A stretch of DNA of 64,000 nt. Source: Narthecium ossifragum (Eukaryota > Streptophyta > Magnoliopsida > Dioscoreales > Nartheciaceae). The stretch covers positions 13,530,290 through 13,594,289 of the forward strand of contig OY986965.1 in NCBI GenBank assembly GCA_963920575.1, written 5' to 3'. Under the pieces are notes generated by a model. The model ran no database searches. It was not told the DNA's origin and was given only the letters and a program-made list of their open reading frames with translations. Position numbers and translations under genes: made by a program. Numbering within the stretch: position 1 is the first letter of the stretch; each line of letters begins with the position of its first letter. Positions 10,611-22,900 of the stretch are shown here, piece after piece.

Positions 10611-12761
10611 GGGCCTGTTTGGTTTAGCCATTTTTCATTTTTATTTTTATGAAAACAGAAAATGGACCTGAAAACGCGTTTGGTGTATACATGATGAAAA
10701 CGTTTTCGGAAAACGGCATTTTCTGGGTTATTTGGAAAACGACATTTTATCGTTTTCAACCTACCTCTGAAACGAAAAACGTTTTAAAACCCTCCTGATC
10801 GAAACCCCTCTCTCTCGACGGGGCTCGCGAGAGGAACTCGCGATAGACTCCTCTCATCTTGTGTGATCTCATCTAGGCCAGGATCGCCGCCGCCGGAGAT
10901 CCAATCCGCCGGAAAACAAATAACCATCGTAAGGACCTCTTTCTAGATCGAAGCGGCTTCTTTCCCGGACTCTCTCCCAAGGACCACTCTTCCGATGGAC
11001 TCTCTTTAGGCGGTTCTTGTCTAGCCATCATCGCTGCAGGAGCTCACATCCGCCGGATCGTGAGATCAAGAGGGCATCGAAGGTGAGATCGCCCGCTTTC
11101 TTTCGGTTTCCTAGCCCCCTCTCTCCTGCCCTCTCTCACCCCCTCCTGCTCTCTCTCTTTCAAGTGTAGTTTTCCATCGTAGTGAACAATAGAGACGACC
11201 CTCTACTTCTTTATTCCCAGCCGGTTACCCCTCTCAGATCAAACACCTGAGAGTCTGATTCAGAGATTTTTTGGAGGAATCAATCATATATCCTCTCATC
11301 CTCTTCCTAGATCTATGTGTTTTTGATGTAAAATTGGAGGATTTAAACCATTTGAGTTGCTTTGTGATCTAAATTATTTGAATCTATAGTTGTATAACAT
11401 GGATTAGAATTGCTGCTTTCTTTGTTTGGACTTTATCACTATTCTAAATAGATCTGGATTGGAAAGTTGCGATTTTTATGACTAGATCTGTTTTCATGAT
11501 GGGTTTTGCATGTTATTCATACCTAATCACTCCACAAGAAGATCCATCTCACTATTTAGGACCCAAAATGCTATGATTTGTATTTGTCCTAACTTTTAGC
11601 TTTTATTATTTCTTTGTATGCTTTGTCCCAATAAATTGGCTATTAGAACATTGTTCATCACTGCAAACTTGTGTTGTCTTGATGGGGGATTATGACTTTT
11701 GTTGTTACTAGATTTTGTATCTGGATTTTACAAGTAAACATGATGAGTTTCAGTGGAAAACTGTAGACTTTGTCTTTGTTGAAGTAAAGCTAAATATTGA
11801 AATCTGAGGAGTTGCATATGCTTTTTATGTAGCCCTAAGGTAATATGAGATGTTACTCCATTTTTAATTCTGAAATATGATGATTTTGTAAACTTATGGT
11901 TGTGAGATCCAAATTGTTCTCTCCCCAAAGGGTTTGGGATGAAAGTTTGTTCCTACATCTCTTTTTTTATGGGAGGGACTGCTATGTCACTTTGGATTTA
12001 TTGCCATACTGGTTTCATGTGTAATAAATCTTCTTGCATGCTAATATATATTGAAGGTAGGCCATCTTTGTAAGCAAATTGGATATGGTGGAAATTTTCA
12101 TCCAGTTCAAAGTAATATTAATTGGAAGATCATATCCTGCCTTAAATGGTCAGTGCAAGCATGAATGTTAGAAAGGGATGCTGGTTTCTTGGTTTATTAG
12201 ATCAATATATAGATGGTCACACCTTTAATATCATGAGCAGATTCATAACTTCTTTGCGATGGAACCTATACTTATTCTGCAGCAAAAGAAAATGTAGCAA
12301 GTTCCTACGAATTTCATTATCTATCAATATAGTAGTTGAATACTGTGTTAATGTTACATGTGCTTTAAATTTCTAATTTCTATTAGTTTGCTTAATTTAA
12401 AAGTCAAACGAATGTATTGCTTATGAAAATAATTATGTCTTGAATATATATATTATATACTTGTATTAAAAAAAATATGAGGTTTAACGACTCCAAAATA
12501 GTAAATTACAACTAAGAAATGAAACTCAGATATTAATGATCTTTTCCATGCATAGATGTAAAATAATGATAACCAGTTTATAACATTAAACTCATTAAAA
12601 ACAAAAACCATAGTTATAAATCAAACATATTTTCATGTTTTCATTTTCAGAAAATGGTTTTTTAACATTTCAAACCAAACGCGTTTTCATATTTTCATTT
12701 TCAGAAACTGAAAATAGAAAACAGAAAATGAAAATAGGAAACGTTTTCCAAAACCAAACAG
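10611..12761. mobile_element. Unclassified TIR element inside the pseudogene's first intron
   Basis: The left end has CTGTTTGGTTT (10615-10625) and the right end the inverted AAACCAAACAG (12751-12761). An inner pair of AAAACGCGTTTGGT blocks (near 10671 and, inverted, 12675) extends the terminal similarity to about 100 bp. The interior includes a GC-rich exon-like block (10800-11090) with a donor-like AAG/GTGAGA, then AT-rich sequence, suggesting captured host DNA. No transposase ORF is present. No convincing target duplication was found, so the exact ends and the superfamily (hAT-like is possible) are open. Confidence 0.55.
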
Positions 12762-13119
12762 TTTGTTGTGATGTTTCCTTGTTCCTTATCGGGCTCTTGT
12801 TTATTGATGTGAATTATGAGATTAGTTCTTTGTTCTTTGAAATATGATCAAATTAGGGTTCTTGTTTACTTCATGAAGTAAGATTCTGAACTCCTATACT
12901 CTCTCTCTCTTGCTTTCACTCTTCTGCCCATTTTAACCCCAACTCCTTTGGTTGGATCTCAGAGGGTTCTTTGGTGAATCCATTTCCCCCTTTTGTTTAC
13001 TTGTAGTTGCACCAACCAGCCTTGAACAGATCATCCTATTAAATGTTGCACTATTGATTTCAGTTTGAGGTTGCACTCTTAGTTTTTTCCATCGTCTAAC
13101 AAAGAATTGTTTTCCCAGG

Positions 13120-16100
13120 ATGGATAGGCAACATCGTGAGGAAGAGCTGAATAAATCATCAAAGAAGGGCCCAAACGCAGAGCAATCCATTTTGAACATA
13201 GTGGGCTCTCCTCCGTTGCTCTGACAAAAGGATTTTACTAACTTTTTGAGCTAATGGCTTGATATTTTATGCTCTGTTGGTCTCATGCTGTTTCCTGATA
13301 TTCCAATTTTTCATTAGGAAACAAGTCCTCAAACAAGATCGTAGCAGCCAGAATGTAGTTTAAAGTCAATGATAGATAAGTCTTGTAAACCAGATAAGGA
13401 TGCAAAAGAGGATTCAGCTTTTCATGTTGCTAGCCCTGGTGGCGAAACAACAGCAGGTATGTGTTTCTATTGCTACTTTTTTTCTCTGATTCCTCTTAGC
13501 TTCTCATTGCTCATCATTTGATATCTTCGCTCATGTCATGGCTTTCTTGAAATATGTTGCTCAAGGTTATATTAGACATCAAAGAACTGCTTCGTTAGTT
13601 ATCTTTAGTTCCTATGAGCATTCCTGTTGGGAAGTTAAGGGGTCATTCTTTTGTTCTGAAGATAATTGTACATACGTGGAACACAGGAGTTATGTAGGTT
13701 ATTGCTTATATATGACATATAGTTAGTAGGATATAAATGAGAGATCGTATCAACTCTATTGTTATGCTTATAAATTTGCTTTATGTCTTAAACTGATAAT
13801 CACTAACAAATAATCAAATTTGTTAATGTTAAGCTTTTCAACTTCCTTTGTATTTTCTAGGAAGACATCAGATCAATGACGCTGACAGAATTGATGATGG
13901 TCCCAACTCTTATTCTGATTCAGTTGTTACCGCTTTACGACCGAAGGGAGACAATTAGATGTGGGGCAGCCTCATGAGAACCACCATAGTGAGGCAACCA
14001 CATTGCATTCTGATATGAGCCACCATGTTGGCTGCAATAATGAGCCGCACCAAATATTTGATTTTGCCAATGCTGCTGGTCAATCTTACCAACCTTCGAG
14101 TTCATATGATTCGGAGCTTTTTGATGAGCAATTTTTGGAGCATTCTGCTTCCCATTGCTTGGAGACAGATGATTATCTCAATATTGACAGCTATGATTGG
14201 GATGTTGACTTTTTTGTTTTCGATAATGACTCGATATGTGATGGTATATGTACATCACAAGCTGGACTGGCAAATGTTGAATCATTGAGTACGAATGATA
14301 CATCTTTAAAAGAGAGAAACAGTTTCAGGACTGGCATGAAACATAGAATGTCAACCAATTATTCAGGGTGGTAATCCTGTAATTTCTGGAGATAATGAAA
14401 CTGTCAGACAGTCAGGAGGAATAGAATGCCAAACAATTGTTCAGAATAGCAATTATGTAGTTTCTGGAGACAACGAAACTGTTAGACAGACAGACGCACT
14501 TGGACTGGTAGAAGTTTCTGCAACTAATGACACTCAGCCAATGAAATGCAGTAATGAACCGCACCAAATATTTATTTTGCCAACGCTGCTGGTCAATCTT
14601 GCCAACCTTCGAGTTCATATGATTTGGATATTATTCATCAAAAAACTCCAAATCATATGAATCTGAATGTTGGCAAGATTGACCAGCAGTGTTGGCAAAA
14701 TCAAATATTTGGTGTGGTTCATTACTGCATTTCGTTGGTTGGGTGTCGTTGGTTGCAGAAATTTCTACCAGTCCAAGTGCTTCTGTCTGTCTTACAATTT
14801 CGTTATCTCCAGAAACTACAGGATTGCTATTCTGAACAATTGGTTGACATTCTATTCCTCTTAACTGTCTGACAGTTTCATTATCTCCAGAAATTACAGG
14901 ATTGCTACTCTGAACAATTGGTTGACATTCTATTCCTCATGCCAGTCCTGAAACTGTTTGTTTCTTTTAAAGATGTATCATCGTACTCAGTGATTCAACA
15001 TTTGTCTGGCCATAACTCGGTTGCAAAATTCCAGCCTGTGATGTACATGTACCATCACATATCGAGTCATTATCAAAGACAGAAAAGTCAATATCCCAAT
15101 CGTAGCTGTCAATATTGAGATAATCATGTGTCTGCAACGGGAAGTAGAATGCTTCGAAAACTGCTCGTCAAAAAGCTCCAAATCGTATGAACTCGAAGGT
15201 TGCCATGATTGACCAACAAGCGTTGGCAAAGTCAAATATTTGGTGCGGCTCATTTATGCATTTCGTTGGCTAGGTGTCATTGGCTGTATAAATTTCTGTC
15301 AGTTCAAGTGCTTCTTCAAATCTGACAGTTGTCGAGTTTCCGGATGTGTAAACAGATTATGCAAGTGTAGACTGTGTAGTAAGGTACGGTTTCATGTATA
15401 TTTGCAGATTCTTAGCAATCGACTGTGAGCTTTTAGTTTATTTGGAGATTTTTAGTAGTTCGTAAACTGATGATAAACTATTTTGCAGGCTGGATTAATA
15501 TGTACTAAGGCTGTGCAAATGCAGAAATTGTGCAAACCGACAACCACAGGCAGCAGAAAACAATGTACAGAATATCAGAATACCACAAGTACCCTTTATT
15601 TGTCTTCACTGTGGAGACAAGTCTAAAGGACTGCAAACTGTCATTTTTCTTGCATGTAGACACGGATGCCATCGTTTTTGCAAGGGTGGCAAACACTGTT
15701 TGTTTTGTAAAATTATTCTCACAGATGCAGAAGTGGGAGTGGCGGCAGTTAAATGCTTTTTTTGTTCACGTCAATTAGCTGACATATCTGGAGGCTTTGT
15801 CACATACACGGGTTGTAGGCATGGATATCACCTCAATTGTCTTGAAGAGGCACACAAAAATTTCCCAATGTGGACAATACGAGTAATCCTTGTATCTTTT
15901 TAATATCACAAGATGCATAACTCAGAAATATCACAAGATGCATAACTCAGAAAATGTTTTAAGAGGTTTGCGGAATTCAATTTGGTTTAGGAACAACTCT
16001 TTTTGTTGGATTTTGCAAAAGTGATGTAATTCATACTTTAAAACCTTTGTTGATGAATGGTGTTGATATGTTGACAGGTATTGTGATGAATGTACTTCAA

Positions 16101-16324
16101 GAAAGTAAGTGCTATGCTTATACTTCAATGATGATAGAATGTAGAAGGGAGCATTTTTATGTCTTACATCTATGTGAAAACAACCGTGCATTTCCCATTA
16201 TGATGAATAGAAGCCAAAATAATCTACATATTGACAATATGCTATTCTTTTAGATCAACGATTTAGTGATTGGTTGCTGAAGCAAATAGAGAGCTTGATG
16301 AGCAAAGTAAAAGGCAATCAGTAA
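13120..16324 (+). pseudogene. Spliced pseudogene ending in Cys/His-rich zinc-binding modules
   Basis: Exons can be followed by splice signals. Exon 13120-13200 begins MDRQHREEELNKSSKK. Exon 13318-13456 has a TAG at 13342-13344 but otherwise stays open. Exon 13861-14380 joins in phase, then shifts frame, and is acidic and Ser/Asn-rich with the repeated motif VISGDNETVRQ. Later exons end at 15383 (KCRLCSK), run 15489-15895, then 16078-16104 (YCDECTS), and finish near 16253-16324. The 15575-15895 part carries C-x2-C, C-x-H-x2-C and C-x2-C pairs (CLHCGD, ACRHGCH, CLFC) and then CFFCS with CRHGYHLNC, a RING- or PHD-like arrangement. I do not recognise the family. An inverted duplication (14038-15252) destroys the frame, so no normal product is expected. 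Confidence 0.6.
14038..15252. repeat. Head-to-head inverted duplication of pseudogene exon
   Basis: The left arm 14038-14628 reappears as reverse complement in 14647-15252, separated by 18 bp. Both arms contain the segment encoding PHQIFDFA, SSSYDSELFDEQF and the VISGDNETVRQ repeats. The right arm holds a small block near 15010-15030 absent from the left one. A transcript through both arms would fold into a hairpin of roughly 600 bp. Confidence 0.85.
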
Positions 16325-17773
16325 TGCACTGAATCTAGAATGTAGATATCGAACCTAACATGTCTGAACTATCTAGAATGACTTCAGGTATCCTAGCCAA
16401 CACCTTAAAAGCACATGAATCGTTGATCATCAGTACGTACGACACTTTGGGCTGTCATGATTTCACACATAACGTTACAGAATTTTAATTAGTGTATGTA
16501 TGTGCTGGACACCGCAATCTGAAAACAGCAGATTGGGAAGCTCCACATCACAAACACAAAAACTTTTCTAAAGATGTTGCATGAGTGCATGCTGTTGTTA
16601 GTGGTCATTGTTACCCAAAACATTTAGATGAGGATATTAGTTATGTACATCAGTGGTTGGAATGCTTATAACTCCTTCGCTAGCAAATTAAATATCTCAG
16701 CTTGAAATTCTCACCCAGCTCTGGCATTTAGCCATTTAAATTGATTGAATTAGTCACAACAGATATTAAGTTCGTACTTCTATTAGAAAAGCAGAAATCT
16801 AGCATCACGGGATACTCCAATCCGAAATCGATGGAATTAGCGGTAAACATATCTGATATTTTGCAAGTTAATTGACCAGAGTTTTTAGTCCGCTTTAGTT
16901 AACAGTATGAATTAAAAAGGAACTTAAGGATAAGACCATAGACGATGCATAAAAAGCTACTAGCATTTCTGAATGCCGGCAGTGAGGATCTCCATATGCA
17001 CAAGCATGTGTGACTCTTATAGATAAATGCACGTCAACACTATATGCAGGTTTAACAAATGCTATGATAAAATTTCCAAATATAAAAGAAGTTTGCTTGT
17101 GGCTGTTTGTTCATATAGAAAAGAACCACGGTGAAAATGCCAGGGAAAAAATATTTTATCAGGCAGCGCGTTGTCATTTCCTAGATTCCCTGATAGGCTG
17201 ATGTCATTTTGAGATCCAAAAGAACAAAATTTTGTGGAGTGTGGAATGAATGCCTAAGAAGCAACTATACAAACTCAACTACATTTGTAAAATTCCAAAT
17301 ACACCTAACGTCATCAAAACATAAACAATTTAATGTCAAGTCTAAGACATATGTGAGACAATCACACCATGCACTTCTGGTATACTGAAAAGTGATCCTC
17401 TAGAGAACAATCATCATTGGGTCATGACGTGCAGCAATTAATGAAGGTACAGTGTGAGTCATCAAGCAATCACTTAATCACAAATGCACTTAATGCACCT
17501 TTCTTCATTAGTCATCCATGATCTAATTCAACGTGTACAAAATGGCCATTTCCCACAATCTAGATTTTTGCCTCTTTACTGTGTAGCTCTTCTTTCTCTT
17601 TACTAGCTGAAAAGCTGAATTAATAATAATAAAAAAAATGTTCAAGTCCTACATAGCTGCCCCGTAGACATAAAAACTCCACTATAATAATTTTAAGCAA
17701 TCAAAATAGAGGCAGAGCAACAATGCAGAATATTGTCAAATTTAAGGAAGAAAACTAAAAACATCCTAGTTAC
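16325..17773. other. No gene recognised
   Basis: AT-rich sequence with only short, unsupported ORFs. It lies between the zinc-finger pseudogene (plus) and the MRE11 remnant (minus). I searched it for further MRE11 exons and saw none. Confidence 0.6.
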
Positions 17774-17999
17774 CATCAATAGTCTGACGTTTCTTTGCAG
17801 CGTTTGAGAAAAATGTATCTCTTGTGGATTAGCAACCTAATGAATGATTAAAAATGTAACTAGCATCACAAACATGCTCTAATGATATTCCAGTTGGATT
17901 ACACAGTAACACATAGGTAACCTTCCCAACATACTTCTGGCCAAATCTCCGAGGATTTATTCTCATAAATCCAGAGTAGTCAACCTACAAATCTTTATC

Positions 18000-19362
18000 A
18001 GTTCAGCAAACCGGCTGCCATAATCTAACATGAAGAAAAGCACAAGATTCCAAAGACAACATACCAGAGAGAAAGTAAGTGACTAGGATCACAATCTACA
18101 GTGTGGTTTGTTAGAAGAGTTGAAACCATGTTGTGAAGCTGCAGGTATTACAAAGCACAATAGTACAGCGAGTTCCGACCAACTTGTCGGAAAGCTCACT
18201 GATCTTCAGGTTCCTTAGTAGACCCTAGCATATTTCGAGGCTAGTGGCTTAGTACAAAATTTTCTTCCTGCCTGGAACCATTGAAGAAATCTACTTTTAA
18301 CACACCTATATATGCCTACATCAACAACAGCGGCTTAATAAATGATATGTCCCTGTGGGTTAAATAAGTTATGTACATAAAAATTCAATCTGTATACAGG
18401 GATTAGTGCCATCAGGGAGCTGATTTGAGAAATGAATCATTCTAAAAGACTGACGTCTGGAAATTTGCATAAACTACACCTACTCTCTAAAGATTTTATC
18501 ATAACAAGACATGTACACAATCTCTTTGGAGTATATACAAGAACATCCGCACCAAAAAAAAAGAGAGAGAGACATTTAGATGAAACCATGGATTTTCAAA
18601 TAGACATTCATAAGATGATTCTAAGTTGACTCATTGAATAATCCTATGCTTATTGAAGTTCATAAAGATTCCTAGCAAGCAAAGACTCAGGCTTGGAGCC
18701 TTTTAGATGCTCAATTCCTTTCATCGTTAAACTGTGTAAGCATGCCACGTATACGCATGCTGATACGTACAAACTTTTCTGTCCATACATCAACTTGTGC
18801 ATATACTCGATCAGGAGTTGTAAAAATCATGATATGTCTTAGAATATGCCTCACACAAAATGCTGTCTTCATCGCAGCTTTCTTATTATGAGCTCTGCCC
18901 ACCTAGGCACTCACATACTGCATATGCTATGCAAAATCCCAAAATGATTTGCTATTTAAGAGGACAGAAACAATGAATGGAGGCGATTGACTGAACTACA
19001 AAACCTCGAAAGGACAGGCGAACCATGCATGAAGGAATAGATTGTTGTGCTAATAGGCATGGTCCTTCCCCACCTTTTACCGGTACAATACAAGTACTTA
19101 GCACAGAGCCATGCTGAGTACATTTCCCTCCTGAAGTGGCTCTAGGCCGTTGGCATGGAGTCTGTTCCAAGTGTTGAAATGTGCCATCGGCACCTACCAT
19201 GTCGGCCAAAGACCGGCACAACAATCCATGAATAAAGGTATGTAAATAAAATGCAAAAGCTTAATTTCTTTTCTTTATGAATCTTTCTCATGTCAAGCTA
19301 CAGAACATACCACATGAACTATGTTTTAGGATGTACAAGGACTCCTATACAAAAATGAATTT
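18000..19362. other. Insert-like DNA within the MRE11 remnant
   Basis: About 1.4 kb between MRE11 exons, longer than its other introns. Minus-strand ORFs at 18711-18902 (63 aa) and 18952-19224 (90 aa) have no recognised similarity. Probably intron plus inserted sequence. Confidence 0.4.
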
Positions 19363-19566
19363 TCAGGCTTCAGTCCCTTTAGGCAAGAATCTAAGAGCAG
19401 ATAAGCCATAAGATGCTTCTGATTGAATTGGAAGATCACTTTTTTCACTCTTCGTTCCATGGACCACACAAATCTTAACATTGTAAGATTCCTTCAGCAC
19501 TTGGAAGTATTGTTTTAAAGCCAAAAGATATGAAAGAAGGTCGAGAAGAATTGACTTTAAGTTTGG
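19363..19566 (-). other. Unexplained open segment inside the MRE11 remnant
   Basis: Beyond the MRE11 exon ending in LKLPLV the minus strand stays open in another frame for about 65 codons (SYLLALKQYFQVLKE, VKICVVHG, SEASYGLSALRFLPKG) to a stop at 19365. It reads like a protein but does not match MRE11 where VDYSGF should follow; that exon appears 1.6 kb further on. It may be a captured fragment of another gene, or chance. I do not recognise a family. Confidence 0.3.
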
Positions 19567-19954
19567 CCTTTAAACAAACTAAAGGAAGCTTGAGTTTAGA
19601 TCTATTGGCATCTCTTCTACTGCTTTCCTCGATCATACTTGTAACCTGAAACAGAAAGCATAAAGAAATCCATCATAATCAGGTGCAAACATATTACAAG
19701 ACAGAGGGAGGCCTTTGAAGCTGAGAAGTTTAATAAGACAAGGGCCTCTTACAACTTTATCCAAATGGTCAAGAACAGATGCTCATTTGTAGCATTTTTA
19801 GGATTTGTCTTGATTCTACAAAGTGGAAGGTAAAGTGTCAATCTGAATATACATTAGTCCTCAAAATGTAAGGCATTTAGATACCTAAAATTATCGACGG
19901 GGTTTCCTAATCAACAACTTCAGTACAGAGAACCTATTCTGATGAAGAAGTAGA

Positions 19955-22900
19955 ATGTTAAACCAATCTATTAGTCATGATATCTTCATGCGCTCCTTGG
20001 AAGGTTCTGTCTCTCAGAACGCTGCCTTTACTGCTCACCGCAGTGGCTCCTTCTCTGGTCCCCGCGGCAATAGCAATCCGTCCAAGGGTGTGTCCAACGC
20101 CTACAATAACCGATCTGATGGTCCTCCGCCGAAGCGCAAGTCGGATACTAAATGTCAAATTTGTGGCAAAGACGGGCACTCCGCTCGTACTTGTTGGCAG
20201 CGCTACAAGAAGAAGGACAAGTCTGCTAACATTGTCGAAGCCTTGTCCTCTGTTTCTCTGCAGGATCCGCCTCCTTCCGAGTGGTACACTGATACTGGGG
20301 CAACTGCACACATGACACCTGATGACTCGGGGCTCGATCATTCCGCGGCCTACTCGGGTACTGACCGTGTGTATGTTGGGAATGGCCAATCCTTAGCCAT
20401 TTCGCAAACTGGTCCCATTTCTTCTATTGTTCCCTCCAGTTCTTTACTGCTATCCAACGTTCTTGTGGTTCCTGGCCTTACCAAGAACCTTCTCTCTATT
20501 AGTAAACTTACTCATGACAATCATTGCTCCGTAACCTTTACTTCCTCTGGTTTTACCGTGCAGGATCTGTCAACGGGAGCGGTGTTGGCCATCGGTAGAT
20601 GCGCTGATGACGGACTCTATGTGCTTGATCGCTCTCATTCTGCTTTTTTATCCTCTGTTCGTTCTACTGCTCTGCGTGCCTCCTCTCATGTATGGCACGC
20701 TAGGCTAGGACATCCTTCCTTTCGAATCCTTGAGTCTTTAAATAATAAAGGTGTTATCTGTCTTTTAGATTGTTTAAAGGATCATGACTCGAAACTTTGT
20801 GTTGGATGTCGTTTGGGCAAAAGCCATCGTTTACCATTCTCTCTTCGTGAACATCATAGCTCTAATCCTCTTGAATTAATTCACTCTGACTTGTGGGGAC
20901 CATCTCCAACTGTCTCTTCTGGAGGATTTTGGTACTATGTGGTTTTCATCGATGACTACAGCCGCTATACTTGGTTTTATCCTTTGAAGCGTAAGAGTGA
21001 TTTCTTTGATGTTTTCTTGTGTTTCCAGCGCCTTGTAGAAAATCAATTCTCCACATCTATTAAACAATTCCAATGTGATGGGGGTTCTGAGTTTACTAGT
21101 AATTCATTGAAATCTCACTTGGTTGCGTGTGGCATTATTCACCGTATATCTTGCTCGTATACGCCTAACAAGAACGGTACCGCTGAGCGCAAGCACCGCC
21201 ACATTACTGAAACCGGACTTACTCTGATGTTTCACTCGCATGTCCCGCTCACTTACTGGGTTGAGGCATTCTCTACAGCGAGTTATCTCATCAACCGCAT
21301 GCCAACACTAGCTCTTGACGGCCGTACTCCCTACTCCATGCTTTACGGTAAATCTCCTCCCTATTCCATGTTACGCACCTTTGGGTGCTTATGTTTTCCA
21401 TATTTGCGAGATCATTCCCCACATAAGCTATCTCCTCGTTCTTCACCGTGTATTTTTCTTGGGTACAGTCCCCTTCATAAGGGTTATCGTTGCCTGGATG
21501 CAAATACACAGCATATTTTTATTTCTCGACATGTCTTATTCTATGAGACTTTGTTTCCTTTTGTTGAGAAAGTTCCTGATCTCTCCAAATATCATGCTGA
21601 TCTTGTTAGTTTCCCTGACTGTTCAGCTATTTTTCCTAGTGTATCTTCTCTTGCAGCTCCGGTTGCTCAGCCCACGAAGCACAAGCCTCCATGCTTGCCT
21701 TGTATTGATAGCTCTATGCTTCCGTTACCTCCTGGTCATGCTCTGCAACCTCCTGGTCCTGCTCTGCAACCTACGCCTACCCCACCTGCTCCAAACCCGC
21801 CAGCAGCTGTCAATACACATCCCATGGTCACCCGAGGCAAGGGCGGGATTGTAAAGCCTCGTGCCCCTTATGCTTTGTGTGCGTTACCTCGTACTCCGTT
21901 GTATCAGTCTCTTCTGTCTATTAAGGAGCCCAAGGGGTTCAGATCTGCTGCCCGGCACTCTGAGTGGCTTAGTGCTATGGATGAGGAGATACGTGCCCTT
22001 GATCAAAATCACACTTGGGTTTTGGTTCCGCGGCCTAACTCTCACAACGTTGTCGGCTGTCGTTGGGTTTTCAAAACGAAGCTCAACTCTGATGGTTCCG
22101 TGGAGCGCTATAAGGCGCGTTTGGTGGCCAAGGGCTACACCCAGGTGCCTGGTTTAGACTTTTCCGACACTTTTAGCCCAGTGGTACGCCCTGCCACTGT
22201 CCGCGTCATTCTATCTATTGCTACAACATTTGGATGGTTATTACGTCAGCTTGATGTTAAGAACGCCTTCTTACATGGCGAACTTGGCGAGGAGGTCTAC
22301 ATGGAGCAGCCCCCCGGTTATGTCGATCCTAGCCATCCTGATCATGTTTGTCGTCTTCAGAAGGCGTTATATGGACTTAAGCAGGCCCCTCGAGCATGGT
22401 TTGAACGGTTCAGCAACTTTCTATTCAAACTTGGGTTTCACTCTAGTCCAGCCGATTCCTCTCTCTTTGTGTACAACACAAAGCTTGGGACTATATATCT
22501 TCTCCTTTACGTCGATGATATGGTCATCACTGATAGCTCTCCCTCACTGCTTCATTCTCTTATTGCCAAACTTAGTCATGAATTTTCTATGAAAGATCTT
22601 GGCGATCTCCATTACTTTCTTGGCATTGAGGTTCAACGCACAAAGACAAGCCTGTTCTTAAGTCAATCCAAATATGGCAAAGACTTGCTTGAATGTGCCA
22701 ATATGTCCGATTGTGCTCCTATTGCTACACCGTCTGTTGTTGGAGAGCATCTGGCTTCTGATGGAGCTGTTTTTGAAGATCCCACTCTCTTTCGATCGCT
22801 TGCTGGTGCCCTTCAATACTTAACAATCACTCGGCCAGATCTCTCGCACAGTGTTAATGCGGTATGCCAATTCATGCACGCCCCTACAGCTGAGCATTAT

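Noticed and set aside
10611..12761. Helitron
   Set aside because: Termini form an inverted repeat, and no TC start or CTRR end with a 3' hairpin was seen.
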